A stretch of DNA of 64,000 nucleotides, taken from the NCBI RefSeq assembly GCF_002797435.1, contig NZ_PGEN01000001.1, positions 2,292,501 through 2,356,500 of the forward strand, written 5' to 3'. The notes beneath the pieces were generated by a model. The model made no database searches. It had not been told where the DNA came from and saw only the letters and a list, made by a program, of their open reading frames with translations. Position 1 is the stretch's first letter. Every line of letters starts with the position of its first letter. The DNA is from Sphingomonas koreensis. Lineage in GTDB: Bacteria > Pseudomonadota > Alphaproteobacteria > Sphingomonadales > Sphingomonadaceae. A program made the translations under genes and the position numbers. Positions 8,120-17,491 of this stretch are shown here, piece after piece.

Positions 8120-8713
8120 CTATCGGCCTTCCGTGCCCGCTAGGCAAGCGATGACCGCGCGAACCGCCGAACGCGTTTCGTCCAGCGTACCGCCGGTGGG
8201 GATCACGAAATCGGCACGCTTGCGCTTTTCGGAGTCGGGCATCTGCTTGGAAAGAATCGACTCGAACCGTTCCCCGGTCATTCCCGGCCGCGCGAGAACA
8301 CGTGCGCGCTGGATGTCTGCAGGCGCGGAAACGACAGCGATCTTATCGACTTGCTGCCACCCCCCCGCCTCGAACAGCAACGGGATGTCGAGCACGACCA
8401 GCGGCTGCGCGCGATTCGATTCGAGAAACGCGGCGCGTTCGTCCGCGACGGCGGGGTGGACGATCGCCTCCAATCGCTTGAGCGCATCCGGATTACCGAA
8501 GACGGCCTTGCCCAAAAGCGCCCGGTCTACGCCCGATTCGCCGGTCGTACCGGGAAATGCCGACTCGATCTGCCGCACCAGCCGTCCCCCCGGGCCCTGC
8601 AGCCTGTGAACCTCGGCATCGGCATCGAACACCGGCACGCCATCGTCAGCGAACATCGCCGCGACGGTCGACTTGCCCATGCCGATCGATCCAGTGAGGC
8701 CCAAGATGATCAT
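8120..8713 (-). CDS. coaE: Dephospho-CoA kinase
   Basis: Catalyses the last step of coenzyme A synthesis, phosphorylation of dephospho-CoA on the ribose 3'-hydroxyl. The 197-residue product begins M-I-I-L-G-L-T-G-S-I-G-M-G-K-S-T, a P-loop at residues 8-15. It also shows F-D-A-D-A-E-V-H-R and V-V-L-D-I-P-L-L-F-E-A-G. ATG at 8713 is chosen because the P-loop normally starts about eight residues in; a start at 8758 would add 15 unrelated residues. It lies ten bases after aroE in the same run. Confidence 0.95.
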   Translation of the reverse strand: MIILGLTGSIGMGKSTVAAMFADDGVPVFDADAEVHRLQGPGGRLVRQIESAFPGTTGESGVDRALLGKAVFGNPDALKRLEAIVHPAVADERAAFLESNRAQPLVVLDIPLLFEAGGWQQVDKIAVVSAPADIQRARVLARPGMTGERFESILSKQMPDSEKRKRADFVIPTGGTLDETRSAVRAVIACLAGTEGR

Positions 8714-8723
8714 CGACGCATGA

Positions 8724-9536
8724 TCATGCGGTGAGCAGCGCCCGCAACTCGGCATCATGCTCGCGGGGCGGAGCGTTGCCGAAGAACAATTCGAAGGCGA
8801 GCGCTGCCTGGCCGATCAGCATCTCCAGCCCGTCGACCGTATCCAGATCGCGCGCGCGCGCCGCAGCCAGCAACCCTGTCTCAAGCGGGGCATAGACCGC
8901 GTCATAGACCACGGCATCGTCGGGCAGGTTGCCGAGATCGAGCTCCAGCGGCGGCTGCCCGGTCATCCCGAGCGAGCTGGCATTGACCAGCAGCGCCACC
9001 GGCGGGATCGGCGCATTCAGCGCGACCACATCGCCCTTCAACCCGAAGGTCGCGAGCAGCCCCATCGCCTTCAGGGGCGAGCGGTTGAGGATCGTCACAT
9101 GCCCGACCCCGGCGCGTGCCAGCGCGAACAGGATCGCGCGCGCCGCACCACCCGCACCGACCATGGCGACCGGCGCGCCCTCAAGGTCGAACTCGGCGAG
9201 CGGCGCATAGAATCCCGCCGCATCGGTATTGGTGCCGATCAGCGTTCCCTCCGCGCTGCGGAACACCGTGTTGATCGCCCCGATCGTGTCGCGCACGCCG
9301 CCGGGATCGGGGACATGATCGAGCGACGCGATCTTGTGCGGCGCGGTGATGTTGCAGCCACGCCAGTTCGGATCGTCGCGGCGCGAAGCGAAGAAGCCGG
9401 CCAGCCCCTCGGCGGTGACATGCGTCTTCCGATAGGATGCGGAAAGGCCGAGCTTGTCGAGCCAGAACCCGTGGATCACCGGCGATTTGGACTGGGCGAT
9501 CGGGTCACCGATCACTTCGGCATAGGCATTGGTCAT
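8724..9536 (-). CDS. aroE: Shikimate dehydrogenase
   Basis: NADPH-dependent reduction of 3-dehydroshikimate to shikimate in aromatic amino acid synthesis. The 270-residue product opens with A-E-V-I-G-D-P-I-A-Q-S-K-S-P-V-I-H (substrate-binding S-K-S). It has N-I-T-A-P-H-K near 60-66 with the catalytic Lys, G-T-N-T-D-A-A-G-F, and the nucleotide loop V-G-A-G-G-A-A-R-A. ATG at 9536 overlaps the maf stop (ATGA), which fits coupling and family length better than the start at 9689. Confidence 0.95.
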   Translation of the reverse strand: MTNAYAEVIGDPIAQSKSPVIHGFWLDKLGLSASYRKTHVTAEGLAGFFASRRDDPNWRGCNITAPHKIASLDHVPDPGGVRDTIGAINTVFRSAEGTLIGTNTDAAGFYAPLAEFDLEGAPVAMVGAGGAARAILFALARAGVGHVTILNRSPLKAMGLLATFGLKGDVVALNAPIPPVALLVNASSLGMTGQPPLELDLGNLPDDAVVYDAVYAPLETGLLAAARARDLDTVDGLEMLIGQAALAFELFFGNAPPREHDAELRALLTA

Positions 9537-10120
9537 GACGTCAACACGCCCCTTGTACGCAGATAATCGAGGATGTTCAGCAGGGGCATGCCGAGGATCG
9601 TGTACTGGCTCCCCTCCATCCGGGAGAAGAGCTGCACCCCGCGGCCCTCGACCCGGTAGCAGCCGACACACCCCGCGATCGCCGGCCATTCGGCATCGAG
9701 ATAGTCGGCGATGAACGCATCGGAGAGCGGCCGTACAGTCAGGCGCGCACGATCGACATGGCGCCAGACCGGGCGGCCGTTCTCGGCAATCACTGCGGCG
9801 CTGTAGAGATCGTGGCGCTTGCCCGAGAGCAGGCGGAGATGCCGCTGCGCATCGGCGCGATCGACCGGCTTGTCGAGCAGAATGCCGTCCTCGATCGCCA
9901 CGACCGAATCGCAGCCGAGCACCAAGGTGCCGGGGACCCGCTGGCTCACCTTGAGCGCCTTGAGCTCGGCAAGCGCGTCGGCCAAGTCGCGCGGCGCAAC
10001 TCCTGCAAGTCCCGCCTTGGCGGCGTCCTCGTCGACATGTGCGGCCAGCGCCTCATGCGGCACCCCGGCGGCAGTCAGCATCGCGCGGCGCGAGGCGCTG
10101 GTAGACGCGAGCACGATCAT
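9533..10120 (-). CDS. maf: Maf-family nucleotide pyrophosphatase
   Basis: House-cleaning nucleoside triphosphate pyrophosphatase of the Maf family, acting on modified or canonical NTPs. The 195-residue product starts I-V-L-A-S-T-S-A-S-R-R-A-M-L, the family signature for phosphate binding, followed by V-D-E-D, L-G-C-D-S-V and the K-P segment. ATG at 10120 overlaps the preceding stop (ATGA); the start at 10159 only adds residues before the signature. The precise subfamily and substrate are not settled from sequence alone. Confidence 0.92.
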   Translation of the reverse strand: MIVLASTSASRRAMLTAAGVPHEALAAHVDEDAAKAGLAGVAPRDLADALAELKALKVSQRVPGTLVLGCDSVVAIEDGILLDKPVDRADAQRHLRLLSGKRHDLYSAAVIAENGRPVWRHVDRARLTVRPLSDAFIADYLDAEWPAIAGCVGCYRVEGRGVQLFSRMEGSQYTILGMPLLNILDYLRTRGVLTS

Positions 10121-10944
10121 TCGGCACGCGTCCCCGAGCCCGTCGCGCGCTCGTTGCACAAGGTGATGATCGCTGCCGCGGTTTCCTCGATCGAGCGGCG
10201 GGTGACGTCGATCACCGGCCAGCCATTGTCGGCAAACATGCGCCGGGCATAGGCGACCTCGCGCTGTACCGCCTCATGCTCGACATAGGAGGTCTCGTCC
10301 TGCTGGTTGAGCGAGAGCAGGCGGTTGCGGCGCACCTGGATCAACCGCTCGGGGCTGGTGGTGAGGCCCACGACCATCGGATGCTTGAGCGCGAACAGGG
10401 TGGAAGGCGGCGGGGATTCGGGGACGATCGGGATGTTTGCGACCTTGAACCCGCGATTGGCGAGATAGATCGAGGTCGGCGTCTTGGAGGTGCGCGACAC
10501 GCCGGCAAGGAGGATATCCGCCTCCTCCCAATTCTCCCAATTGACCCCGTCGTCATGCGCGATGGTGAACTGGATCGCGTCGACACGCGCGAAATAGGCG
10601 GCGTCGAGCGTATGCTGCCGGCCCGGCCGCGCCTTCATCTCCTGCCCCAGCATGCTCGACAGCGCGTGGTTGACCGGATCGAGCGGCGCCACCGCCGGCA
10701 GGCCGATCGCACGGCAGCGCGTTTCCAGCGTGCGGCGAATCTCGGGATTGACCAGCGTGAAGATCACCAGCCCGGGATTCTGCGCGATCTCGCCCAGGAT
10801 ACGTTCGAGATGCGTCTCGCTTCGTACCATCGGCCAGAAATGGCGCAGCACCTCGACATCGTCGAACTGCGCCAGCGCGGCCTTGGCGATATTCTCCAGC
10901 GTCTCGCCGGTAGAATCGGAGAGCAAATGGAGGTGCAGCCGCAT
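10117..10944 (-). CDS. Kinase/pyrophosphorylase (pyruvate, phosphate dikinase regulatory protein family)
   Basis: DUF299-family bifunctional enzyme that phosphorylates and dephosphorylates its target with ADP and phosphate. The classical target is PEP synthase or pyruvate, phosphate dikinase; the target here is unknown. The 275-residue product begins R-L-H-L-H-L-L-S-D-S-T-G-E-T-L-E and carries the P-loop-like G-V-S-R-T-S-K-T-P-T-S at about 150-160. ATG at 10944 is chosen because the family starts with this strand. It is the first minus-strand gene left of the predicted origin and leads the maf-aroE-coaE-dnaQ run. Confidence 0.93.
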   Translation of the reverse strand: MRLHLHLLSDSTGETLENIAKAALAQFDDVEVLRHFWPMVRSETHLERILGEIAQNPGLVIFTLVNPEIRRTLETRCRAIGLPAVAPLDPVNHALSSMLGQEMKARPGRQHTLDAAYFARVDAIQFTIAHDDGVNWENWEEADILLAGVSRTSKTPTSIYLANRGFKVANIPIVPESPPPSTLFALKHPMVVGLTTSPERLIQVRRNRLLSLNQQDETSYVEHEAVQREVAYARRMFADNGWPVIDVTRRSIEETAAAIITLCNERATGSGTRAE

Positions 10945-11241
10945 CAGCGGGACAGATCTGTGGAAAACATGCGGAAAATCGCTAGCGCAACGGCAGGGGC
11001 ACGCCAAGCGGCCCGATCGATCCACGATCAGGGCAACTCATCCACAACGCGTTCCACATGGGTCCGGATGCACGCACAGCCTGTGGATGATGTGGACGGC
11101 ATCTGCGACTCCGCGGCGAATCGCGGGCGATTCCGGCGTCAATCTGTTGGCAGAATGGGCACGAACGCCTAAGCCCCGGCATCCACGCGCCAACTAACAA
11201 CAACATCCTTCTTTGAATCTTTTCTTCTTTTAGAAGATGGA
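10945..11241. other. oriC: Predicted chromosomal replication origin (oriC)
   Basis: A 297-base gap between divergent genes, directly upstream of hemE. DnaA-box-like 9-mers seen: TGTGGAAAA (10959-10967), TCATCCACA (11038-11046), CGTTCCACA (11050-11058), TGTGGATGA (11082-11090) and the weaker TGTGGACGG (11091-11099). The stretch from about 11189 to 11241 is clearly AT-rich, with a pyrimidine-rich run just before hemE, and could be the unwinding element. In Caulobacter the origin also adjoins hemE. Gene direction switches here from mostly minus to mostly plus, and parS-like sites and parAB lie within 11 kb. Function is inferred, not shown. Confidence 0.75.
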
Positions 11242-12297
11242 ATGAGCGGTCCTGTGAATTCGAACCTTCTGCCCTCAAAGCCCCTTCTCGATGTGCTTTC
11301 CGGAAAGCGCGTCGATGCGCCGCCGATGTGGCTCATGCGCCAGGCCGGACGCTATCTTCCCGAATATCGCGCATTGCGGGCGGAGAAGGGCGGGTTCCTC
11401 GAGCTGGTCAACGACAGCGAAGCGGCAGCCGAGGTCACCCTCCAGCCGATCCGGCGTTTCGGCTTCGACGGCGCGATCCTCTTTTCCGACATCCTCGTCG
11501 TGCCCCATGCGCTGGGACAGGATCTGTGGTTCGAGGCGGGCGAAGGACCTCGGCTGGCCCCCAAGCTGGTCGATCATGCGCTGGAAAGCCTCACTGCGGC
11601 CCCTGAGCGGCTGAATCCGGTGTACGGAACGGTCCGCCGGGTTGCAGCCGCGCTTCCGGCTCAAACCGCCTTCCTGGGCTTTGCAGGGAGCCCCTGGACC
11701 AACGCGACCTATATGGTGGCCGGACAGGGCAGCCGTGACCAGAGCGAGACGCGGCGAATGGCCTATGCCGATCCGGGCGCATTCGGAGCGATCATCGATG
11801 CGATCGTCGCGATGTCGATCGATTATCTGGCGAAGCAGGTCGAAGCGGGCGTCGAGGCGGTGCAGCTGTTCGACAGCTGGGCCGGATCCTTGTCACCCGC
11901 ACAGTTCGAACGCTGGGTGATTGCGCCCAATGCGGCCATCGTCGCAGGTCTGCGTGCGCGATGTCCGCAGGTGAGGATCATCGGCTTTCCCAAGGGTGCG
12001 GGCGGCAAGCTCGCCGCCTATGCCCGCGAAACCGGGGTGGACGCGATCGGGCTGGACGAGACGGTCGATCCCGTCTGGGCGCATCGCGAACTGCCAGCCG
12101 GGCTGCCCGTTCAGGGCAATCTCGATCCGCTGGCGCTGATCGCCGGCGGAACGGAGCTGGAGGCGGCGGTCCGGCGGGTGCTTGATGCGCTGTCAGACCG
12201 ACCCCATATCTTCAATCTAGGGCACGGCATCCAGCAGGATACGCCGATCGCCCATGTCGACCAGCTGATCGGCATCGTTCGGGGGGCAGCCAAGTGA
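11242..12297 (+). CDS. hemE: Uroporphyrinogen decarboxylase
   Basis: Decarboxylates uroporphyrinogen III to coproporphyrinogen III in haem synthesis. The 351-residue product has the substrate-binding signature P-P-M-W-L-M-R-Q-A-G-R-Y-L-P-E-Y-R at about 28-44, with the conserved arginines. It also has F-S-D-I-L-V-V-P and G-F-A-G-S-P-W-T-N-A-T-Y-M. ATG at 11242 follows the AT-rich end of the predicted origin. It overlaps hemJ by four bases. Placement next to oriC matches other alphaproteobacteria. Confidence 0.97.
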   Translation: MSGPVNSNLLPSKPLLDVLSGKRVDAPPMWLMRQAGRYLPEYRALRAEKGGFLELVNDSEAAAEVTLQPIRRFGFDGAILFSDILVVPHALGQDLWFEAGEGPRLAPKLVDHALESLTAAPERLNPVYGTVRRVAAALPAQTAFLGFAGSPWTNATYMVAGQGSRDQSETRRMAYADPGAFGAIIDAIVAMSIDYLAKQVEAGVEAVQLFDSWAGSLSPAQFERWVIAPNAAIVAGLRARCPQVRIIGFPKGAGGKLAAYARETGVDAIGLDETVDPVWAHRELPAGLPVQGNLDPLALIAGGTELEAAVRRVLDALSDRPHIFNLGHGIQQDTPIAHVDQLIGIVRGAAK

Positions 12298-12749
12298 CCG
12301 GATTTCTGGGCGCAGCCTATCTCTGGGTCAAAGCAGCGCACGTCATCTTCGTGATCTTCTGGATGGCGGGGCTGTTCATTCTGCCCCGGTATCTGGTTCA
12401 CCATCAGGAAGCGCTGGCTGATCCGGCGCAGGCCAGGGCCTGGGCGGATCGCGAGGTGAAGCTGCGCCGCATGATTCTAACTCCTTCGATTGGCGTGGTC
12501 TGGGTGCTCGGCATCGCGTTGGCGATCAACCTCGGCCTTTTCGAGGGCGGAGCGGGGCTGGGCTGGCTGCATGCCAAGCTGCTCCTTGTCCTGCTGCTGT
12601 CGGGCTATCATGGCTGGGCCGTGGCATATTCTAAGCGGCTCGCGGCGGGACAGGGCAGCCTCTCCTCCCGCCAGTTGCGGATGATCAACGAGATCCCCGC
12701 AATCTTCGTCGCGCTGATCGTTGTTCTTGCCGTGGTACGCCCGTTCTGA
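12294..12749 (+). CDS. hemJ: HemJ-type protoporphyrinogen IX oxidase
   Basis: Integral membrane enzyme of the HemJ (UPF0093) family, oxidising protoporphyrinogen IX to protoporphyrin IX. The 151-residue protein has four predicted membrane helices; the first carries K-A-A-H-V-I-F-V-I-F-W-M-A-G-L-F with the conserved His. The segment R-L-M-I-N-E-I-P-like near the C-terminus (R-M-I-N-E-I-P-A) is typical. It starts with GTG overlapping the hemE stop, so the two haem genes are coupled. Confidence 0.92.
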   Translation: MTGFLGAAYLWVKAAHVIFVIFWMAGLFILPRYLVHHQEALADPAQARAWADREVKLRRMILTPSIGVVWVLGIALAINLGLFEGGAGLGWLHAKLLLVLLLSGYHGWAVAYSKRLAAGQGSLSSRQLRMINEIPAIFVALIVVLAVVRPF

Positions 12750-12753
12750 CCGC

Positions 12754-12782
12754 TTGACTTGAATCCGGCCGGAACCTAATCG
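12754..12782 (+). promoter_or_regulatory. Possible rho promoter
   Basis: TTGACT (12754-12759), a 17-base spacer and TAATCG (12777-12782) form a sigma70-like pair about 118 bases before the rho start, just after the hemJ stop. The -35 box is close to consensus and the -10 box is weak. The long leader that follows would fit the autoregulated leaders known for rho, but no transcription start can be assigned from sequence alone. Confidence 0.35.
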
Positions 12783-12899
12783 CGCAACTGTCGTGTCGCC
12801 CTTCCGGCGGCTGCGGCATCCTTCCTTTTTCCTCAAGCCATCGCCAGCGTCTCAACGCCCGGAAACCTTCCCAGCGATCGCCACACGGACTCCCCCCAA

Positions 12900-14156
<1,257 letters not shown>

Positions 14157-14180
14157 GCGGCTTTGGGGGTTTAACAGGGC

Positions 14181-14858
14181 ATGTCGGAACTCTGGGGGCA
14201 TATCGTCCACGATTTCGCGGGGCTGTTCGCGGGCGATGCCAGCGCATGGCTCGCCTTCGGTCAGGTGATCCTGATCGATATCGTGCTGGCGGGCGACAAT
14301 GCGATCGTCATTGGCGCGCTGGCAGCGGGCTTGCCTGCGGATCAGCGCAAGAAGGTGATCCTGATCGGCATCATCGCCGCACTGGTGCTGCGCATCGGTT
14401 TCGCGCTGGTGGTGACCCAGCTGATGGCAGTGATCGGCCTCGTCTTCGCGGGCGGCGTGCTGCTGCTCTGGGTCGCCTGGAAGATGTATCGTGAGATCGT
14501 CGTCGGCAGCCACAGCCCGGGATCGCCCGAGATCGAGGGCGACGAGCATTCGGGCCTGAAGCCCGCCAAGAGCTTTGCCGGGGCTGCCTGGGCGGTTGCG
14601 GTAGCCGATGTCTCGATGAGCCTCGACAACGTCCTGGCGGTCGCAGGTGCGGCACGCGCACATCCGGGCATTCTGATGGTCGGCCTGGTCATCGCGGTCG
14701 CGCTGATGGGCGTCGCAGCGAACATCATTGCCAAATATATCGAACGCTATCGCTGGATTGCCTGGGTCGGCCTGTTGGTTATCCTCTACGTCGCCGGGTC
14801 GATGATCTATTCGGGAATCGTCGACAAGGATATCGGGATCCTGCAGCTCTTCCACTAA
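14181..14858 (+). CDS. TerC/YjbE family integral membrane protein
   Basis: A 225-residue membrane protein of the TerC family, linked in other bacteria to metal export (for example manganese during secretion) and tellurite resistance. About seven membrane helices are visible. The family signatures are I-D-I-V-L-A-G-D-N-A-I-V-I-G (about 34-47) and the repeat-like V-A-D-V-S-M-S-L-D-N-V-L-A-V-A-G (about 138-153), whose acidic residues lie in membrane segments. It follows rho by 24 bases, preceded by a G-rich ribosome-binding stretch. A strong terminator lies just after it. Confidence 0.88.
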   Translation: MSELWGHIVHDFAGLFAGDASAWLAFGQVILIDIVLAGDNAIVIGALAAGLPADQRKKVILIGIIAALVLRIGFALVVTQLMAVIGLVFAGGVLLLWVAWKMYREIVVGSHSPGSPEIEGDEHSGLKPAKSFAGAAWAVAVADVSMSLDNVLAVAGAARAHPGILMVGLVIAVALMGVAANIIAKYIERYRWIAWVGLLVILYVAGSMIYSGIVDKDIGILQLFH

Positions 14859-14880
14859 GCTGCTGATCCAGAACGAAAAC

Positions 14881-14910
14881 GGGCGGCGTCCATCAGGGCG
14901 CCGCCCTTTT
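14881..14910 (+). terminator. Rho-independent terminator after the TerC gene
   Basis: Perfect 8-bp stem GGGCGGCG (14881-14888) with CGCCGCCC (14899-14906), extendable by a G-T and a C-G pair, followed by TTTT. It sits 22 bases after the TerC stop and just before the 3' end of the convergent dienelactone hydrolase gene, so it could serve both strands, although the minus-strand T-run is weaker. Confidence 0.8.
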
Positions 14911-14914
14911 CGTA

Positions 14915-15607
14915 TCAGCCGATATGCTCGGCGAAGAAGGCTTCGGTGCGGCTGTCGGCGAGATGGGCCGCTGCCTCCGATCGGCGGTTGCCCATCTCGG
15001 TCGCGAAGCCATGGTCCTCGCCGGGATAGTCGTAGAGCGTGACGCGCGGGTGATCGTCGAGCCCTTCATGCATCTTCGCCTGAACCTCGGGCGGCACGAA
15101 GCCGTCATTGCCGGCGATGTGGAGTAGCAGCGGCCGGGCGATGGCATGCTTCTCGTTCAGCAGCCCGTCGACGCCAACCGCATAATAACCGACGCTGGCG
15201 TCGCTGTCGGTGCGTGCGGCGGTCATGTAGGCGAGGCGGCCGCCGAGGCAATAGCCGGTGACGCCCACCTTGCCGTCGGTCGCGGCGCGCGCGGCGCGGA
15301 TCGCCGCCTCGATGTCCTCGATCCCCTTGTCCTGATCGAACTTGCCAAACAGGTCGAGCCCGCGCTGGAACTGGTCGGGGACGTCCGGGTCGAGCTGGAT
15401 GCCGGGATCGAGCCGCCAGAACAGGTCGGGCGCGAAGGCGACATAGCCCTTGGACGCCCAGTGATCGCATTTGCGGCGGATTCCCTCATTCACGCCGAAG
15501 ACCTCCTGGATGACGATGATGGCGCCGCGCGGCGATTCTTCGGGATCTGCGCGATAGGCGACAAAGCTGCCGCTGCCATCGAGGCTGTGAATCGTGGTGG
15601 TCGCCAT
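14915..15607 (-). CDS. Dienelactone hydrolase family protein
   Basis: A 230-residue alpha/beta-hydrolase of the dienelactone hydrolase family. The nucleophile is a cysteine in V-G-V-T-G-Y-C-L-G-G-R (Cys about residue 119). The later Asp and His are in I-A-G-N-D-G-F-V and P-G-E-D-H-G-F. The N-terminal I-I-V-I-Q-E-V-F-G-V-N-E-G-I is also typical. No aromatic-degradation genes are nearby, so the substrate is open; many such proteins are general carboxylesterases. There is no signal peptide. Confidence 0.9.
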   Translation of the reverse strand: MATTTIHSLDGSGSFVAYRADPEESPRGAIIVIQEVFGVNEGIRRKCDHWASKGYVAFAPDLFWRLDPGIQLDPDVPDQFQRGLDLFGKFDQDKGIEDIEAAIRAARAATDGKVGVTGYCLGGRLAYMTAARTDSDASVGYYAVGVDGLLNEKHAIARPLLLHIAGNDGFVPPEVQAKMHEGLDDHPRVTLYDYPGEDHGFATEMGNRRSEAAAHLADSRTEAFFAEHIG

Positions 15608-15619
15608 TCGTATCTCCTG

Positions 15620-15865
15620 TCAGAGGTGGCGCTGCTCGTGATCGAGCAGCTTTTGCGAGGTCGCCGGGTCGTTCAAGTAGAAGTTATTGAAATTCCAATA
15701 TAAATAGGCGCGTATCTGCTCCTCGGCTTCACGAACGATATCCGTTTCACCCTGTCGCACGCTAATTTCCGAGCCCAGATCGATACGGATCTTCGTTTCG
15801 CCAGCGCCTTCGATGGGGGCGGGGCCGATGGGCGTTGCGATCAGGACATGGTCGCGCGCATACAT
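15620..15865 (-). CDS. Hypothetical protein
   Basis: An 81-residue product that I do not recognise. It contains a G-A-G-E-T-K-I-R-I-D-L-G-S strand-rich part and a helical Y-L-Y-W-N-F-N-N-F-Y-L-N-D segment rich in aromatic residues; the C-terminus is D-H-E-Q-R-H-L. No signal peptide, membrane helix or known motif is seen. ATG at 15865 is favoured over the upstream start at 15901, which would reach nearly to the divergent DUF6489 gene. It ends 12 bases before the dienelactone hydrolase start and may share its transcript. Confidence 0.6.
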   Translation of the reverse strand: MYARDHVLIATPIGPAPIEGAGETKIRIDLGSEISVRQGETDIVREAEEQIRAYLYWNFNNFYLNDPATSQKLLDHEQRHL

Positions 15866-15915
15866 GGGACTAGCGTAGGGCAGGGCGAGCGTCCCGCTCA
15901 AGCGGAGAAGAGCCT

Positions 15916-16149
15916 ATGAAGATCAATGTCGAGATCGATTGCACGCCCGAGGAAGCCCGGCGCACGATGGGGTTGCCGGATTTCACGCCGGTTCACGACC
16001 ATTATATCAAGATGCTGCTCGATTCGATGGACAAGGGGATGGTGAATCCCGATATGATCGAGTCGATGATGAAAGGCTGGATGCCAATGGGCGAGGCCGG
16101 AATGAATTTCTGGCGCGGCATGTTCGACATGGGCAAGCGTAGCGAGTGA
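15916..16149 (+). CDS. DUF6489 family protein
   Basis: A 77-residue alphaproteobacterial small protein matching the DUF6489 pattern: M-K-I-N-V-E-I-D-C-T-P-E-E-A-R, then G-L-P-D-F-T-P-V-H-D, and a Met/Gly-rich C-terminal half ending N-F-W-R-G-M-F. Members often lie near phasin or polyhydroxyalkanoate genes, or beside mnmE as here. Function unknown. The stop overlaps the GTG start of mnmE by four bases, so the genes are translationally coupled. Confidence 0.85.
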   Translation: MKINVEIDCTPEEARRTMGLPDFTPVHDHYIKMLLDSMDKGMVNPDMIESMMKGWMPMGEAGMNFWRGMFDMGKRSE

Positions 16150-17435
16150 CCGACACGATCTTCGCGCTATCGAGCGGGCAGGTACCCGCGGCGATCGGCG
16201 TGATCCGTATTTCCGGACCTAAAGCGTTCGTGGCGGTAGAAGCGCTCGCGGGTAGCTTGCCGCCGCCACGCCGCGCATCGTTGCGAACGTTACGCACAAA
16301 AGACGCGCATCTCGACCGGGCGCTCGTGCTGATCTTCCCTGGTCCTGAAACGGCGACTGGAGAGGATCTTGCGGAACTTCACGTCCACGGCGGCCGGGCA
16401 GTCGTGCGGGCGATCGAGTCGGCGCTTTCCACCGTACCGGGCCTGCGTAGCGCCGAAGCGGGAGAGTTTACACGGCGAGCGCTCGGCAACGGTCGGATCG
16501 ACCTGACCGAGGCGGAAGGTCTGGCGGACTTGCTTGCGGCCGAGACCGAGGCACAGCGTCGTGCGGCAATGCGAGCTGCCGAGGGCGGCATGCGTCAGCG
16601 GATCGGCAACTGGGCAACGCGTACACTGCAATTCTCCGCGGCGATCGAGGCGCTGCTCGATCATGCCGATGAGGATGATATCGCTGCCGAAGCCGGCTTG
16701 CTCGATCAGGTGCGTGCGGATGCGCGGACATTGGCGGCGGAGATCGAGGCGCTGCTGGCCGAGCCGGGGATAGAGCGGCTGCGCGATGGAATCCGCGTCG
16801 TGCTCGCCGGATCGCCCAATGCCGGCAAGTCGACCTTGCTCAACGCGTTGGTCGGGCGTGAGGCGGCGATCGTTTCGCCGCTTGCGGGAACGACGCGGGA
16901 CCGGATCGAGGCTCCGGTGATGCGGGACGGTGTTGCCTATCTGCTCACCGATACCGCCGGATTGCACGATGCACCGTCGGACATGGTCGAGGAGATCGGA
17001 ATCGTCCGGGCGAAGGAGGCGCTCGATCAGGCGGACTTGATCCTGTGGCTTGACGACGTTCCGCCGCCCGCATTGACCGCGCCACACATCCTGATCCATC
17101 CTCGAACCGACGAGCCCGGACGTGGGGCCGTCGTGGACCGCCGGTTGCGTGTGTCCGCCCGGACCGGGGAGGGGATGGCGCAGTTGTGGGAGCGGATCGC
17201 CGAGCTGGCTGGAGCCATGCTTCCGACACCGGACGCCATCCCGTTCAATCGTCGCCAGCGTGATCTCGCGGCATTGGCCGCGGCATCTCTACGTGGCGTG
17301 GCCGAGGGAAGCGACCTGCTGCTGATCGCGGAGGAGCTGCGGCGCGCGCTGCGCGCCTTCGACCGGATCACCGGCGCCGCCGATGTCGAGGCGATGCTCG
17401 ACACGCTGTTCGGGCGCTTTTGCATCGGTAAGTAG
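16146..17435 (+). CDS. mnmE: tRNA uridine-5-carboxymethylaminomethyl GTPase MnmE
   Basis: GTPase that works with MnmG to install the cmnm5 modification on wobble uridines. The 429-residue product has an N-terminal folate-binding domain (T-I-F-A-L-S-S-G at the start, [12 protein letters not shown]), and a G domain with G1 G-S-P-N-A-G-K-S-T (about 220-228) and G3 D-T-A-G-L-H-D. The C-terminal F-C-I-G-K provides the catalytic cysteine. The G4 N-K-x-D motif appears degenerate in this product. A GTG start overlaps the DUF6489 stop. mnmG follows after a parS-like site. Confidence 0.95.
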   Translation: MTDTIFALSSGQVPAAIGVIRISGPKAFVAVEALAGSLPPPRRASLRTLRTKDAHLDRALVLIFPGPETATGEDLAELHVHGGRAVVRAIESALSTVPGLRSAEAGEFTRRALGNGRIDLTEAEGLADLLAAETEAQRRAAMRAAEGGMRQRIGNWATRTLQFSAAIEALLDHADEDDIAAEAGLLDQVRADARTLAAEIEALLAEPGIERLRDGIRVVLAGSPNAGKSTLLNALVGREAAIVSPLAGTTRDRIEAPVMRDGVAYLLTDTAGLHDAPSDMVEEIGIVRAKEALDQADLILWLDDVPPPALTAPHILIHPRTDEPGRGAVVDRRLRVSARTGEGMAQLWERIAELAGAMLPTPDAIPFNRRQRDLAALAAASLRGVAEGSDLLLIAEELRRALRAFDRITGAADVEAMLDTLFGRFCIGK

Positions 17436-17437
17436 AT

Positions 17438-17451
17438 GTTCCACGTGGAAC
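17438..17451. other. parS: parS-like centromere site 1
   Basis: Perfect 14-base palindrome GTTCCACGTGGAAC between mnmE and mnmG. It has the CACGTG core of the ParB-binding parS consensus and is the C/G variant of TGTTTCACGTGAAACA. Together with two more sites within 2.5 kb and parAB just downstream, it is very likely a real ParB target. Confidence 0.85.
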
Positions 17452-17491
17452 GCTTTTGACCCGGGCCCCCGCCGGCGCTATTTCGGGCGCC

